Assembly (NCBI GenBank): GCA_018667995.1
Contig: JABIQT010000877.1
Location: 1 to 8,124 of the forward strand
DNA length: 8,124 nt
DNA from: Candidatus Latescibacterota bacterium
GTDB taxonomy: Bacteria > JAAXHH01 > JABIQT01
Direction of reading: 5' to 3'
Shown piece after piece: positions 1 through 6,147 of this stretch (position 1 is its first letter; each line of letters begins with the position of its first letter). The notes beneath the pieces are model-generated. The model did not search any database and was not told the DNA's origin. It was given only the letters and a program-made list of their open reading frames with translations. Made by a program: the position numbers and the translations under genes.

Positions 1-2442
1 CTTCAGGCTCGCAAGGAGGGCGCGTTGCACGAAGTCCTCGTTATCGCTTCCGCCATCAGTATCCAGGATCCACGTGTCCGTCCTCTGGACAAGCAGAAGG
101 AGGCTGATAGCGAGCATAGCAAGTTTGTGCATCCTGAATCCGATTTTCTCACACTGCTCAATATCTGGAACGCGTATCATGATCAATTCGAGCACATGGA
201 CCGGCAGAGCATTGCACGGCGATTCTGTAAACAACATTTTATCTCTTTCAATCGGATGCGAGAATGGCGCGACATTTACACACAGCTGCGTCGCATTCTG
301 AGAGAAATCGGATTCCACTGGCACAAGGAATCTGCGAGCTACGATGCCATCCATCGTTCAATCCTCTGTGGCCTTCTTGGCAGCATAGCCCAGAAGAAAG
401 ACGAAAATCTCTACAGGGCCGCACGCAGCAGAGATGTGATGCTTTTTCCAGGATCTGGACTCTTTATCCGAAAAACAGATCCTAAGAAACCAGAGAATTC
501 TCCATCCAGGCAGCGGAATACTCCCGCATGGGTGATGGCAGCAGAAATTGTGGAGACCAGTAGGCTCTTTGCACGAACCACGGCTCGCATTCAACCGGCG
601 TGGATAGCAGACCTCGGTGGTCACCTGTCTAAGGCCACCTTTGGCGAACCGGTATGGGACGAACGGGCGGGGCGGGTAACGGTCGTGGAAACATCAACGC
701 TGTATGGCTTGCAGGTGCGCAGAAAATCGGTTTCGTACCACAAAGTCAACCCCCTGGCCGCCAGGGAGATATTCATTCGTGAAGGACTGGTTGACGAGAG
801 GCTGGACGTTCTACCGGGATTCGTGAAACAGAACCAAGGGGTGCGACAGAAACTGGATAGTTGGGTGCTGCTACGACGTGGTTCCGGGTTGGATATCGAC
901 GATGCCGTCTTCATGTTCTATGACGAGCGTATACCGGACGTTTCGTCACTGGCAGACCTGGACGCCACGTTTAGGGAGAAAACACCGCCGCTCAGTCCGG
1001 AGTCTCTGGTGATGGAGATTGAGGACTTGGTCGGAGGAAGAGACGTGGACGTCAATCCGAGAGATTTTCCAACAGAGATGGCATTCGATGGCGAACAGCT
1101 GAGCCTTTCTTACGCCTACAGTCCCGGCAATATAGAAGACGGAGTCACGATTACCATTCCGGAAAAGACCGTCAATAACGTGCCTGCCGTCGCACTGGAA
1201 TGGCTCGTGCCAGGTTTACTGACGGAGAAGATCACCGCCTTGCTCCGCGGACTTCCCAAAGCTTTTCGCAAACACTTCGTACCCATACCTGATGCCGCCA
1301 CCAAGCTGGCACAATCGCTCCAACCCTCTCACCAGTCTTTACTGGGGTCACTTGGCGCATTGATAGCTCGGGACTTCGGGCTTCAGATCGACAGGGCCGA
1401 TTGGCGGGTTGATCATCTTCCAGATTATCTGCGTATGGGGATCCGTGTGGAGGCCGATGATGGGACGATCGTATTTGAGGGTCGGGATCTCCGGGAAATA
1501 CAAGGAGTGTTGCAAGACCAGGCCGAATTAGCGGCATCGGACGTTTTCTCCGTCGTGGCAATGGAATGGGATCAGTTTGACCTGCAAGGCTGGACATTTG
1601 GTGATTTGCCCGAGCGCGTCGAGGTCAGTCAAGCGGGGGTGGTACCGATCTACGGTTTCCCAGGATTATACCTTGACGATGATATGGTGTGCATTCGGCT
1701 ATTCCGAGATCTCGGCGACGCTGAGCGCGAGAGCCGACGTGGCGTGACACGGCTGTACGAGCTGACGCTGAAAGAGGAATTGGCCTGGGTCAGGCGCGAT
1801 CTGAGCCAAGTCGGCCACTTTTCATCCCTATGCGGCCGGCTTGGTACGAGCATGCAGTTTCAAGCGGCCGCCTACGAATACCTTGTGGACCTCGTCTTAC
1901 TGGACGGTTCCGTCTTTCCTCTGACCCAGGTACGTTTTGAGGAAGGTGTGAGTGCAGCTCGTGAACTATTCCCGGGCACAGTACCGCGATTTATTGATCG
2001 TCTTTCGGCTATAGACATGGCCTTGCAGGCCGTATTCGAAAAATCGGGTGCTTACGGAAATGTCCGCACAGATGTTGATAGGCTGGTGCCCCCCGATTTT
2101 CTGTCGCTCACTCCATTTCTGCGCCTTGAAGACGTGAGCCGTTATCTGAGGGCCATTGAAATCAGAGCTGATCGCGCCAGACTCGACCGCGTTAAAGACC
2201 AGCGAAAAGCTGATCTGGTAGCACCCTATCAAGTATATCTTGATCGACTGGGCGGCCAGAGCCCGGTTCCGAGATCTGGTGCAGGACTCTTGATCGATGA
2301 ATTTCGGTGGATGCTGGAAGAATTCCGCGTCTCTACCTTCGCACAGGAACTGGGTACCCGATTTCCGGTGTCCGAGAAGCGGTTGAATGCCAAACTACAC
2401 GAGGTGGATCTGGCACTAAATACGATCGGGATCGCCACGTGA
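1..2442 (+). CDS. hrpA: ATP-dependent RNA helicase HrpA, C-terminal part (5' end outside window)
   Basis: This is the C-terminal part of HrpA, a DEAH-box RNA helicase of the cytoplasm; in E. coli HrpA acts on translating or stalled ribosomes and mRNA. The frame is open from base 1, and the codons before the TTG at 25 (LQARKEGAL) continue the family alignment, so the real start lies upstream. Of about 813 visible residues, the segment EVLVIASAISIQDPRVRP (about 11-28) is the helicase-associated region, then REWRDIYTQLR near 87-97. FPGSGLF (about 149) and VETSRLFARTTARIQPAWI (about 184-202) mark the OB-fold/DUF1605 region. The rest matches the long HrpA-specific C-terminal DUF3418 region, ending with WMLEEFRVSTFAQELGTRFP. 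The two RecA-like ATPase domains (about 500 residues in E. coli) are not visible. A short hydrophilic insertion (RKTDPKKPENSPSRQRNT) sits just after the FPGSGLF motif compared with the E. coli protein as I recall it. Recognition is by memory of E. coli HrpA and is strong. Confidence 0.95.
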   Translation, partial: LQARKEGALHEVLVIASAISIQDPRVRPLDKQKEADSEHSKFVHPESDFLTLLNIWNAYHDQFEHMDRQSIARRFCKQHFISFNRMREWRDIYTQLRRILREIGFHWHKESASYDAIHRSILCGLLGSIAQKKDENLYRAARSRDVMLFPGSGLFIRKTDPKKPENSPSRQRNTPAWVMAAEIVETSRLFARTTARIQPAWIADLGGHLSKATFGEPVWDERAGRVTVVETSTLYGLQVRRKSVSYHKVNPLAAREIFIREGLVDERLDVLPGFVKQNQGVRQKLDSWVLLRRGSGLDIDDAVFMFYDERIPDVSSLADLDATFREKTPPLSPESLVMEIEDLVGGRDVDVNPRDFPTEMAFDGEQLSLSYAYSPGNIEDGVTITIPEKTVNNVPAVALEWLVPGLLTEKITALLRGLPKAFRKHFVPIPDAATKLAQSLQPSHQSLLGSLGALIARDFGLQIDRADWRVDHLPDYLRMGIRVEADDGTIVFEGRDLREIQGVLQDQAELAASDVFSVVAMEWDQFDLQGWTFGDLPERVEVSQAGVVPIYGFPGLYLDDDMVCIRLFRDLGDAERESRRGVTRLYELTLKEELAWVRRDLSQVGHFSSLCGRLGTSMQFQAAAYEYLVDLVLLDGSVFPLTQVRFEEGVSAARELFPGTVPRFIDRLSAIDMALQAVFEKSGAYGNVRTDVDRLVPPDFLSLTPFLRLEDVSRYLRAIEIRADRARLDRVKDQRKADLVAPYQVYLDRLGGQSPVPRSGAGLLIDEFRWMLEEFRVSTFAQELGTRFPVSEKRLNAKLHEVDLALNTIGIAT

Positions 2443-2469
2443 AGTCGGGATTCTGATTGTGTCTTCAGC

Positions 2470-2492
2470 GCCACGGCCAGGACGCGCGTGGC
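2470..2492 (+). terminator. Stem-loop 28 nt after the hrpA stop, possible weak terminator
   Basis: GCCACG (2470-2475) and CGTGGC (2487-2492) form a perfect 6-bp GC-rich stem with an 11-nt loop. It lies in the 133-nt gap between hrpA and the DinB gene. No T-run follows it, so it is not a classical Rho-independent terminator; it could slow transcription, act as an mRNA 3'-end, or be chance. Confidence 0.25.
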
Positions 2493-2506
2493 ACCATGTC
2501 ATTGGC

Positions 2507-2535
2507 TTGACTTTTGGGGCAGGCCGGATTACCCT
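2507..2535 (+). promoter_or_regulatory. Possible sigma70-like promoter for the DinB/kinase/MurU unit
   Basis: TTGACT (2507-2512) matches five of six bases of a -35 box; 17 nt later stands TACCCT (2530-2535), a poor -10 with three of six matches. It lies after the stem-loop and about 40 nt before the DinB start codon, the right place for a promoter of the three-gene unit. The weak -10 keeps this tentative. Confidence 0.2.
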
Positions 2536-2562
2536 GGACCGACTCGTTTTCTATGGGAAAAT

Positions 2563-2571
2563 GGGAGAGGG
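2563..2571 (+). promoter_or_regulatory. Ribosome binding site deciding the DinB start
   Basis: GGGAGAGGG lies 4 nt before the ATG at 2576; its GGAG core is 8 nt away. It supports this ATG over the in-frame TTG at 2459 or the ATG at 2561, which lies just before this site rather than after it. Confidence 0.6.
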
Positions 2572-2575
2572 ATCT

Positions 2576-3121
2576 ATGGATGAGAAGCGCCAAATGCTGT
2601 GCCACTTTCTTGCGGCGATAGCCTATCGTACGCAGAAGGCTCTGAGACAGGCGCCGGATGATTTTGCCACTTTTCGCGCTGTTTCAGGTCTCCGTACGCC
2701 TTGGGAGCTCCTCTTGCATATGACCAGTGTTCTGGGATATGCACGCACGCATTTGCAGGGCGGTGTATGGCGTCCAGAGAGATCGTCGGACTTCGAATCA
2801 GAAGTGGCCCGGCTCCACGAGATACTCGAGGGCCTCCGGTGTGAATTGGCATCCGATCATCCGCTCATTGAAACAACGCCCGAACGATTGTTACAGGGGC
2901 CTCTGGCAGATGCTATGTCGCACGCGGGACAGCTCTCCATGTTGAGACGGCTGCATGGATCACCAGTGCCGCCAGAGAATTTCATTGTTGCGGACATTGA
3001 CTCTGAAAATCTAAGTGTGACCCAAGCTGACCCCGTGAGTCCGGATGCAGAATGGTACGATGCGGAAGGCAATATTCAGAGCAGACGACCTACGACGGGA
3101 CACAAAGGCAGACATGACTAA
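2576..3121 (+). CDS. DinB-like four-helix-bundle family protein
   Basis: A 181-residue cytoplasmic protein of the DinB/YfiT-like four-helix-bundle superfamily, whose members are usually small metal-binding proteins; some are thiol (e.g. bacillithiol or mycothiol) transferases and most have no known function. Features seen: TPWELLLHMTSVLGYAR (about 41-57) with His48 in helix 2, and LLQGPLADAMSHAGQLSMLRRL (about 105-126) with His116, followed by GSPVPPENFIVADI. The latter pair of motifs is what I recall from a widespread DinB subfamily of about 170-180 residues. The classical DinB metal site uses three histidines; only two are obvious here, so metal binding is uncertain. The frame is open back to a TTG at 2459, but the purine-rich site at 2563-2571 and the usual family length favour the ATG at 2576. 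Its stop overlaps the kinase start by 8 nt, so the two are probably translationally coupled. Substrate and exact role unknown. Confidence 0.85.
   Translation: MDEKRQMLCHFLAAIAYRTQKALRQAPDDFATFRAVSGLRTPWELLLHMTSVLGYARTHLQGGVWRPERSSDFESEVARLHEILEGLRCELASDHPLIETTPERLLQGPLADAMSHAGQLSMLRRLHGSPVPPENFIVADIDSENLSVTQADPVSPDAEWYDAEGNIQSRRPTTGHKGRHD
3104..3108 (+). promoter_or_regulatory. Ribosome binding site of the kinase-RapZ_C gene
   Basis: AAAGG, 5 nt before the ATG at 3114, lies inside the end of the DinB gene. It supports 3114 rather than the in-frame ATG at 3045, which would overlap the DinB gene by 77 nt. Confidence 0.5.
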
Positions 3122-4547
3122 CACGCAGGCCGTGCACGATCTTTTCAAGAGCTGGACAGGGGGGAACCCGGACAGCATCGTCCCGATGGCCTCCCACGGA
3201 TCCACGCGCAGGTATTTCAGAATCTCCTATGACGGCGGTACGGCTATTGCTGCCATCAATCACGATCGGCGTGAAAATGAAGCATTCGTATCGCTGTCAC
3301 GCCACTTCAGGGGGAAGGGACTGCCCGTTCCCGAAATCCTGTATCAGAATCTCGATCTTGGTATGTACATTGAACAGGATCTGGGGAACCAGACCCTATA
3401 TGACGAGATAGCAGCAGGCACCCGTGGGAATGGATTTTCAGATGAGGCAATGGATCAATATCGCATGGTTCTGGACTGGCTACCGCAGTTTCAAATTACA
3501 GGAGCCCAGGACCTTGATTTTAGCATCTGCTATCCTCGTCAAAGCTTCGATGAGCAGTCCATAGTGTGGGATCTTAACTATTTCAAATATCACTTTCTCA
3601 AGTTCACGAATATCTCATTTGACGAGCAGGCTCTCGAAGACGATTTTGCTCAGTTCACAGAATACCTGCTGGGTGCCGATTCCGCCTATTTTATGTACCG
3701 GGATTTTCAGTCCCGTAATGTGATGTGGAACGACGATGGGCCCTGGTTTATCGATTACCAGGGCGGCCGTAGAGGGGCCTTGCAGTATGACCTGGCTTCC
3801 CTGTTGCAGGATGCTAAGGCTGATATTCCATGGGAGGATAGAGAAGTACTGCTTGCATATTACCTTGATGCTGCAAGCCAGTTGATCCCTGTGGATCGAT
3901 CCCAATTTATGAAGTACTATTATGCCTATGCATTAATCCGCATCATGCAGGCGTTTGGTGCCTACGGTCTGCGTGGACTTCACGAGGGAAAGTCCCTGTT
4001 TCTGAAGAGCATTTCCTATGCGGTCGCCAATTTAAAAGGCCTGACAGAGCGTGCAGAACTGCCACTTCCCTTGCCCGAACTCCGGTCGGTTTGGGGGCAG
4101 ATCATGGACTCAGAGCAATTGCAAAGTATAGGGATGCCGTCTGCCGACGGCTTAACGGTACATATAACCAGTTTCTCATACCATAGAGGCATTCCTCGGG
4201 ACGACTCGGGACACGGAGGCGGGTTCACGTTTGACTGCCGGATCCTCCCTAATCCAGGTCGCCTTCCCGAATACGCAGAACTCACCGGTATGGATTCGGA
4301 AGTGGTGAAATACCTTCAGAAAAGTGGTGCCGTGACCGAATTTCGGGCCGACGTGATGCGAATTGTGGATCGCGCGGTTGGACACCATGCGGATCGGGGG
4401 TTTTCAGACCTGACGATCAATTTTGGATGTACGGGCGGGAGACATAGATCCGTCTATTTCGCCGAAGAGACCGCCAGGCACCTCGCTGGGAAATATGGAT
4501 CCAATGTCATAATGCATCACCGAGAACAGGAGGCGGAGGCAGATTGA
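3114..4547 (+). CDS. APH-family (AmgK-like) sugar kinase fused to a RapZ C-terminal domain
   Basis: A 477-residue two-domain protein. Residues about 8-330 are an aminoglycoside-phosphotransferase-fold kinase. The segment SHGSTRRYFRIS (28-39) fits the nucleotide-binding loop seen in AmgK; YRDFQSRNVMW (195-205) is the catalytic loop with Asp197 and Asn202; WFIDYQGGRRGALQYDLASL (211-230) carries the metal-binding Asp214. Residues about 346-470 are the RapZ C-terminal domain, with FTFDCRILPNP (371-381), LTGMD and GCTGGRHRSVYFAE (438-451). The N-terminal P-loop domain of full RapZ is absent and is replaced by the kinase. AmgK phosphorylates the anomeric C1 of MurNAc or GlcNAc in peptidoglycan recycling; RapZ_C in E. 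coli binds glucosamine-6-phosphate and the GlmY/GlmZ RNAs. The MurU-like gene just downstream supports an amino-sugar-1-phosphate kinase role. Substrate is inferred, not seen. I recall similar fusions from Bacteroidota, where they are often named RapZ. The catalytic loop has Tyr where most kinases have His (HRD). Confidence 0.88.
   Translation: MTNTQAVHDLFKSWTGGNPDSIVPMASHGSTRRYFRISYDGGTAIAAINHDRRENEAFVSLSRHFRGKGLPVPEILYQNLDLGMYIEQDLGNQTLYDEIAAGTRGNGFSDEAMDQYRMVLDWLPQFQITGAQDLDFSICYPRQSFDEQSIVWDLNYFKYHFLKFTNISFDEQALEDDFAQFTEYLLGADSAYFMYRDFQSRNVMWNDDGPWFIDYQGGRRGALQYDLASLLQDAKADIPWEDREVLLAYYLDAASQLIPVDRSQFMKYYYAYALIRIMQAFGAYGLRGLHEGKSLFLKSISYAVANLKGLTERAELPLPLPELRSVWGQIMDSEQLQSIGMPSADGLTVHITSFSYHRGIPRDDSGHGGGFTFDCRILPNPGRLPEYAELTGMDSEVVKYLQKSGAVTEFRADVMRIVDRAVGHHADRGFSDLTINFGCTGGRHRSVYFAEETARHLAGKYGSNVIMHHREQEAEAD
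4528..4539 (+). promoter_or_regulatory. Strong Shine-Dalgarno-like tract at the end of the kinase gene
   Basis: AGGAGG (4528-4533) and GGAGG (4535-4539) lie 10 and 4 nt before a TTG at 4544 that overlaps the kinase stop TGA. This makes the TTG a credible coupled start for the next gene. The tract also encodes the Glu-rich kinase tail (EQEAEA), so the match may be coincidental. Confidence 0.4.
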
Positions 4548-4603
4548 ATCAACGGTGCGGCGAATTCGTCGCGAAAGATCCGGGGATTCACTCAAGCTGC
4601 ACT

Positions 4604-5380
4604 ATGAAGGCTATGATCCTCGCGGCGGGCCTGGGTACAAGGCTCAGGCCGCTCACCGACTCGGTTCCCAAAGCACTCCTTGAGGTGTATGGTCGGCCCT
4701 TGCTGGCCTGGGTAGTGGATCGGTTAGCGCTTAACGGTTTCACAGATATCGTCGTGAACGCCCACCACCATGCAGAACAGATTGTTGCATTCGCGGAGTG
4801 GTACCCTGATCATGCCGGTATTGAGGGACTACGAATGGCGGTCTCCCTTGAGGAAGACCTGCTTGGGACGGGAGGCGGCTTGAAGCAGGCGGAGTGGTTT
4901 TTCGATGACGATCAGCCTTTCCTGCTACACAATGCGGATGTGATCACTGATGTGGATCTTCAGGCATTGGCACACAAGCATCTGGAGTCCGGCGCACTAG
5001 CAACTCTGGCAGTCAAGAAGCGCGATACGAAACGGTATCTCTTGTTTGACGAGGAAGATGATCTGTGCGGTTGGCAGTCCACAGAGCCTGCCGAGACACG
5101 CGAGGTCCGCAAGCCGTCCGGGCAGACGACTCCGTATCCGTTTCTCTGCGTACAAATCCTATCTCCAGAAGTATTCAATACCATGAATTCCCCCTCACCC
5201 TATTCATTAATCGACGCCTATCTGGCGGCTGTGGCAGGTGGTCACCGTGTCACTTCATTCTTAGCGCCTGATGCGCGTTGGATGGATGTGGGACGCCCAG
5301 GACATCTGGAGCAGGTGGCAGGGCTCTTTGGGGATCGGTATTTTGAAGCCCTGCTTGCTCGAGATCGCGATTCTGGTTGA
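4604..5380 (+). CDS. MurU-like nucleotidyltransferase (sugar-1-phosphate uridylyl/nucleotidyl transferase)
   Basis: A 258-residue member of the NTP-transferase (GT-A-like Rossmann) family, which joins a sugar-1-phosphate to an NTP to give an NDP-sugar and pyrophosphate. Visible: MKAMILAAGLGTRLRPLT (1-18) with the GxGTRLRPLT nucleotide loop, VPKALLEV with Lys23, LLGTGGGL (86-93), HNADVITDVDL (109-119) where Asp112 is the likely metal ligand, and WMDVGRPGHLEQ (226-237). Length and motif order fit MurU (MurNAc-1-P uridylyltransferase) better than the longer RmlA or GlmU enzymes, and no left-handed beta-helix follows. Coming straight after an AmgK-like kinase, it probably uses that kinase's product. 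The base and sugar specificity cannot be read from sequence. Start: ATG 4604 puts the usual N-terminus first but has no good ribosome site; TTG 4544, overlapping the kinase stop and next to a strong purine tract, would add 20 unconserved residues. Confidence 0.88.
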   Translation: MKAMILAAGLGTRLRPLTDSVPKALLEVYGRPLLAWVVDRLALNGFTDIVVNAHHHAEQIVAFAEWYPDHAGIEGLRMAVSLEEDLLGTGGGLKQAEWFFDDDQPFLLHNADVITDVDLQALAHKHLESGALATLAVKKRDTKRYLLFDEEDDLCGWQSTEPAETREVRKPSGQTTPYPFLCVQILSPEVFNTMNSPSPYSLIDAYLAAVAGGHRVTSFLAPDARWMDVGRPGHLEQVAGLFGDRYFEALLARDRDSG

Positions 5381-5479
5381 GGCTGGCTTGGATCCAGACT
5401 TTCATAACCCATGGAAATTAAGGCAGGGACTTTTCTCAGCATTGTCGGTTTTGTAGATATCGGAAAGGGATCGTAAGCT

Positions 5480-5845
5480 ATGGCAGAAATCAGCCCCGTC
5501 GAGTTGGCACAGCGATATGTGGCGCTCTCGAATGACCACGATCTCAATAAGGTTTTTTGCCTATTTGACCATATGGCCACTTATCACTCGTCTCAGTTCG
5601 GAAGTTTCATGGGCCGAGAGTCCATAGAAGAGATGATGGGTGGTTTCTTCAGCAAGTTTCCAGATGTTTGCTGGACTGTCGACGAGTATGTGCAGGAGCC
5701 AGATCGCAGTGTCTCCTTTGAGTTTATCATGCGCGCCACAAGCGCAGATACGGGTGAAACTGTGGAACGCCGGGGAATCGAGCGCATCTACTTCGGGCAA
5801 GACGAACTGATTACGCACGTGGAAGTAGGGGTAACAACGGGATAG
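5480..5845 (+). CDS. SnoaL-like / NTF2-fold small protein
   Basis: A 121-residue single-domain protein of the NTF2-like superfamily, SnoaL-like branch, a cone-shaped alpha+beta fold. Members include polyketide cyclases, ketosteroid isomerases, epoxide hydrolases and many proteins of unknown function. Visible pattern: helical start VELAQRYVALSNDHDLNKVF, then the YHSSQFGSFMGRESIEEMM segment (35-53), FFSKFPDVCWTVDEYV (56-71), SFEFIMRAT (79-87), and the closing strands RRGIERIYFGQDELITHVEV (98-116). A ribosome site AGGGA (5466-5470) stands 9 nt before the ATG. The gene is 99 nt after the MurU-like gene and 298 nt before phyH, so it may be transcribed alone or as the tail of the upstream unit. His21-Asp22 near the start and Asp62 are possible pocket residues, but no catalytic set can be assigned. 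Function unknown. Confidence 0.82.
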   Translation: MAEISPVELAQRYVALSNDHDLNKVFCLFDHMATYHSSQFGSFMGRESIEEMMGGFFSKFPDVCWTVDEYVQEPDRSVSFEFIMRATSADTGETVERRGIERIYFGQDELITHVEVGVTTG

Positions 5846-5982
5846 GTGGTTGGTTGACGGTGGTTTTCCCCTTGTGTCCGCAGCATCGCTTCCTATCAGA
5901 ATACTCGTGACACATTTGGGTTGGTATTGTGGGATCCAGGCATAGGTTCCACCGTTGCTTAAATGGCTTCTCGTTGCCTACT

Positions 5983-5998
5983 CCAGGATCGCTCCTGG
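5983..5998 (+). other. Perfect stem-loop in the phyH upstream gap
   Basis: CCAGGA (5983-5988) and TCCTGG (5993-5998) form a 6-bp stem with a 4-nt TCGC loop. No T-run follows on either strand, so it is not a standard terminator. It could be an operator-like inverted repeat or the 3' end of the SnoaL-like transcript; its position about 145 nt before the phyH start allows either. Confidence 0.3.
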
Positions 5999-6072
5999 CA
6001 TACATGATCGGTGGCAGACTAAACATCGCGGTAGCCCATTGGTGGTGAATTCCATCCTGCGGAACTGATCGC

Positions 6073-6147
6073 ATGGAGCTCGACCTAATCAGCAGAACAA
6101 GTGACCAGGCAATAGATTTGATTCGCTTGGCCGTGAGGTTAAGATGA
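6073..6147 (+). CDS. Possible 24-codon leader ORF overlapping the phyH start
   Basis: An ATG at 6073 opens a frame of 24 codons (beginning MELDLISRTSDQA) whose TGA at 6145-6147 overlaps the phyH ATG at 6144 in an ATGA junction. A GGAA 8 nt before the ATG is a weak ribosome site. Ending exactly on the next start codon is the arrangement used for translational coupling. The peptide is not recognised and shows no run of one amino acid as in attenuator leaders. If the promoter-like element at 6113-6120 is real, this ORF would not be in that transcript. Chance is quite possible. Confidence 0.15.
   Translation: MELDLISRTSDQAIDLIRLAVRLR
6113..6120 (+). promoter_or_regulatory. TAGATTTG, Bacteroidota-type -7 promoter element candidate
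   Basis: TAGATTTG fits the TAnnTTTG -7 element of Bacteroidota housekeeping promoters, and read as TAGATT is a moderate (four of six) sigma70 -10 box. It is 23 nt before the phyH ATG. No matching TTG -33 element is seen about 20 nt upstream, which weakens the call. Confidence 0.22.

Larger units (their letters stand above)
5846..6143 (+). other. 298-nt gap upstream of phyH
   Basis: No convincing gene lies here. All three forward frames have several stops, and the long reverse frame through it (6329-5811) lacks any recognisable protein pattern. It contains a small stem-loop (5983-5998), a 24-codon ORF that ends on the phyH start (6073-6147), and a TAGATTTG element (6113-6120). It most likely holds the promoter and 5' leader of the phyH/P450 unit; remnants of a decayed gene are not visible. 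Confidence 0.5.

Noticed and set aside
1232-1597. Reverse-strand ORF opposite hrpA
   Set aside because: Shadow of the well-matched HrpA frame; rich in Arg and Pro, without domains.
2459-2575. 39-residue N-terminal extension of the DinB protein from TTG 2459
   Set aside because: The ATG at 2576 has a good ribosome site and gives the family length; the extension would cover the stem-loop and promoter-like region.
3045-3113. 23-residue N-terminal extension of the kinase from ATG 3045
   Set aside because: It would overlap the DinB gene by 77 nt, and the extra residues do not look like a kinase N-terminus, while ATG 3114 has a ribosome site.
5271-5456. Frame running past the MurU-like stop (…DPDFHNPWKLRQGLFSALSVL), suggestive of a frameshifted C-terminus
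   Set aside because: The in-frame protein already reaches the expected family end after the DVGRPGHLEQ motif, so no frameshift is needed.
5431-5459. TTTTCT and TAGATA as a promoter for the SnoaL-like gene
   Set aside because: Only three of six matches in each box; no better than chance in an AT-richer gap.
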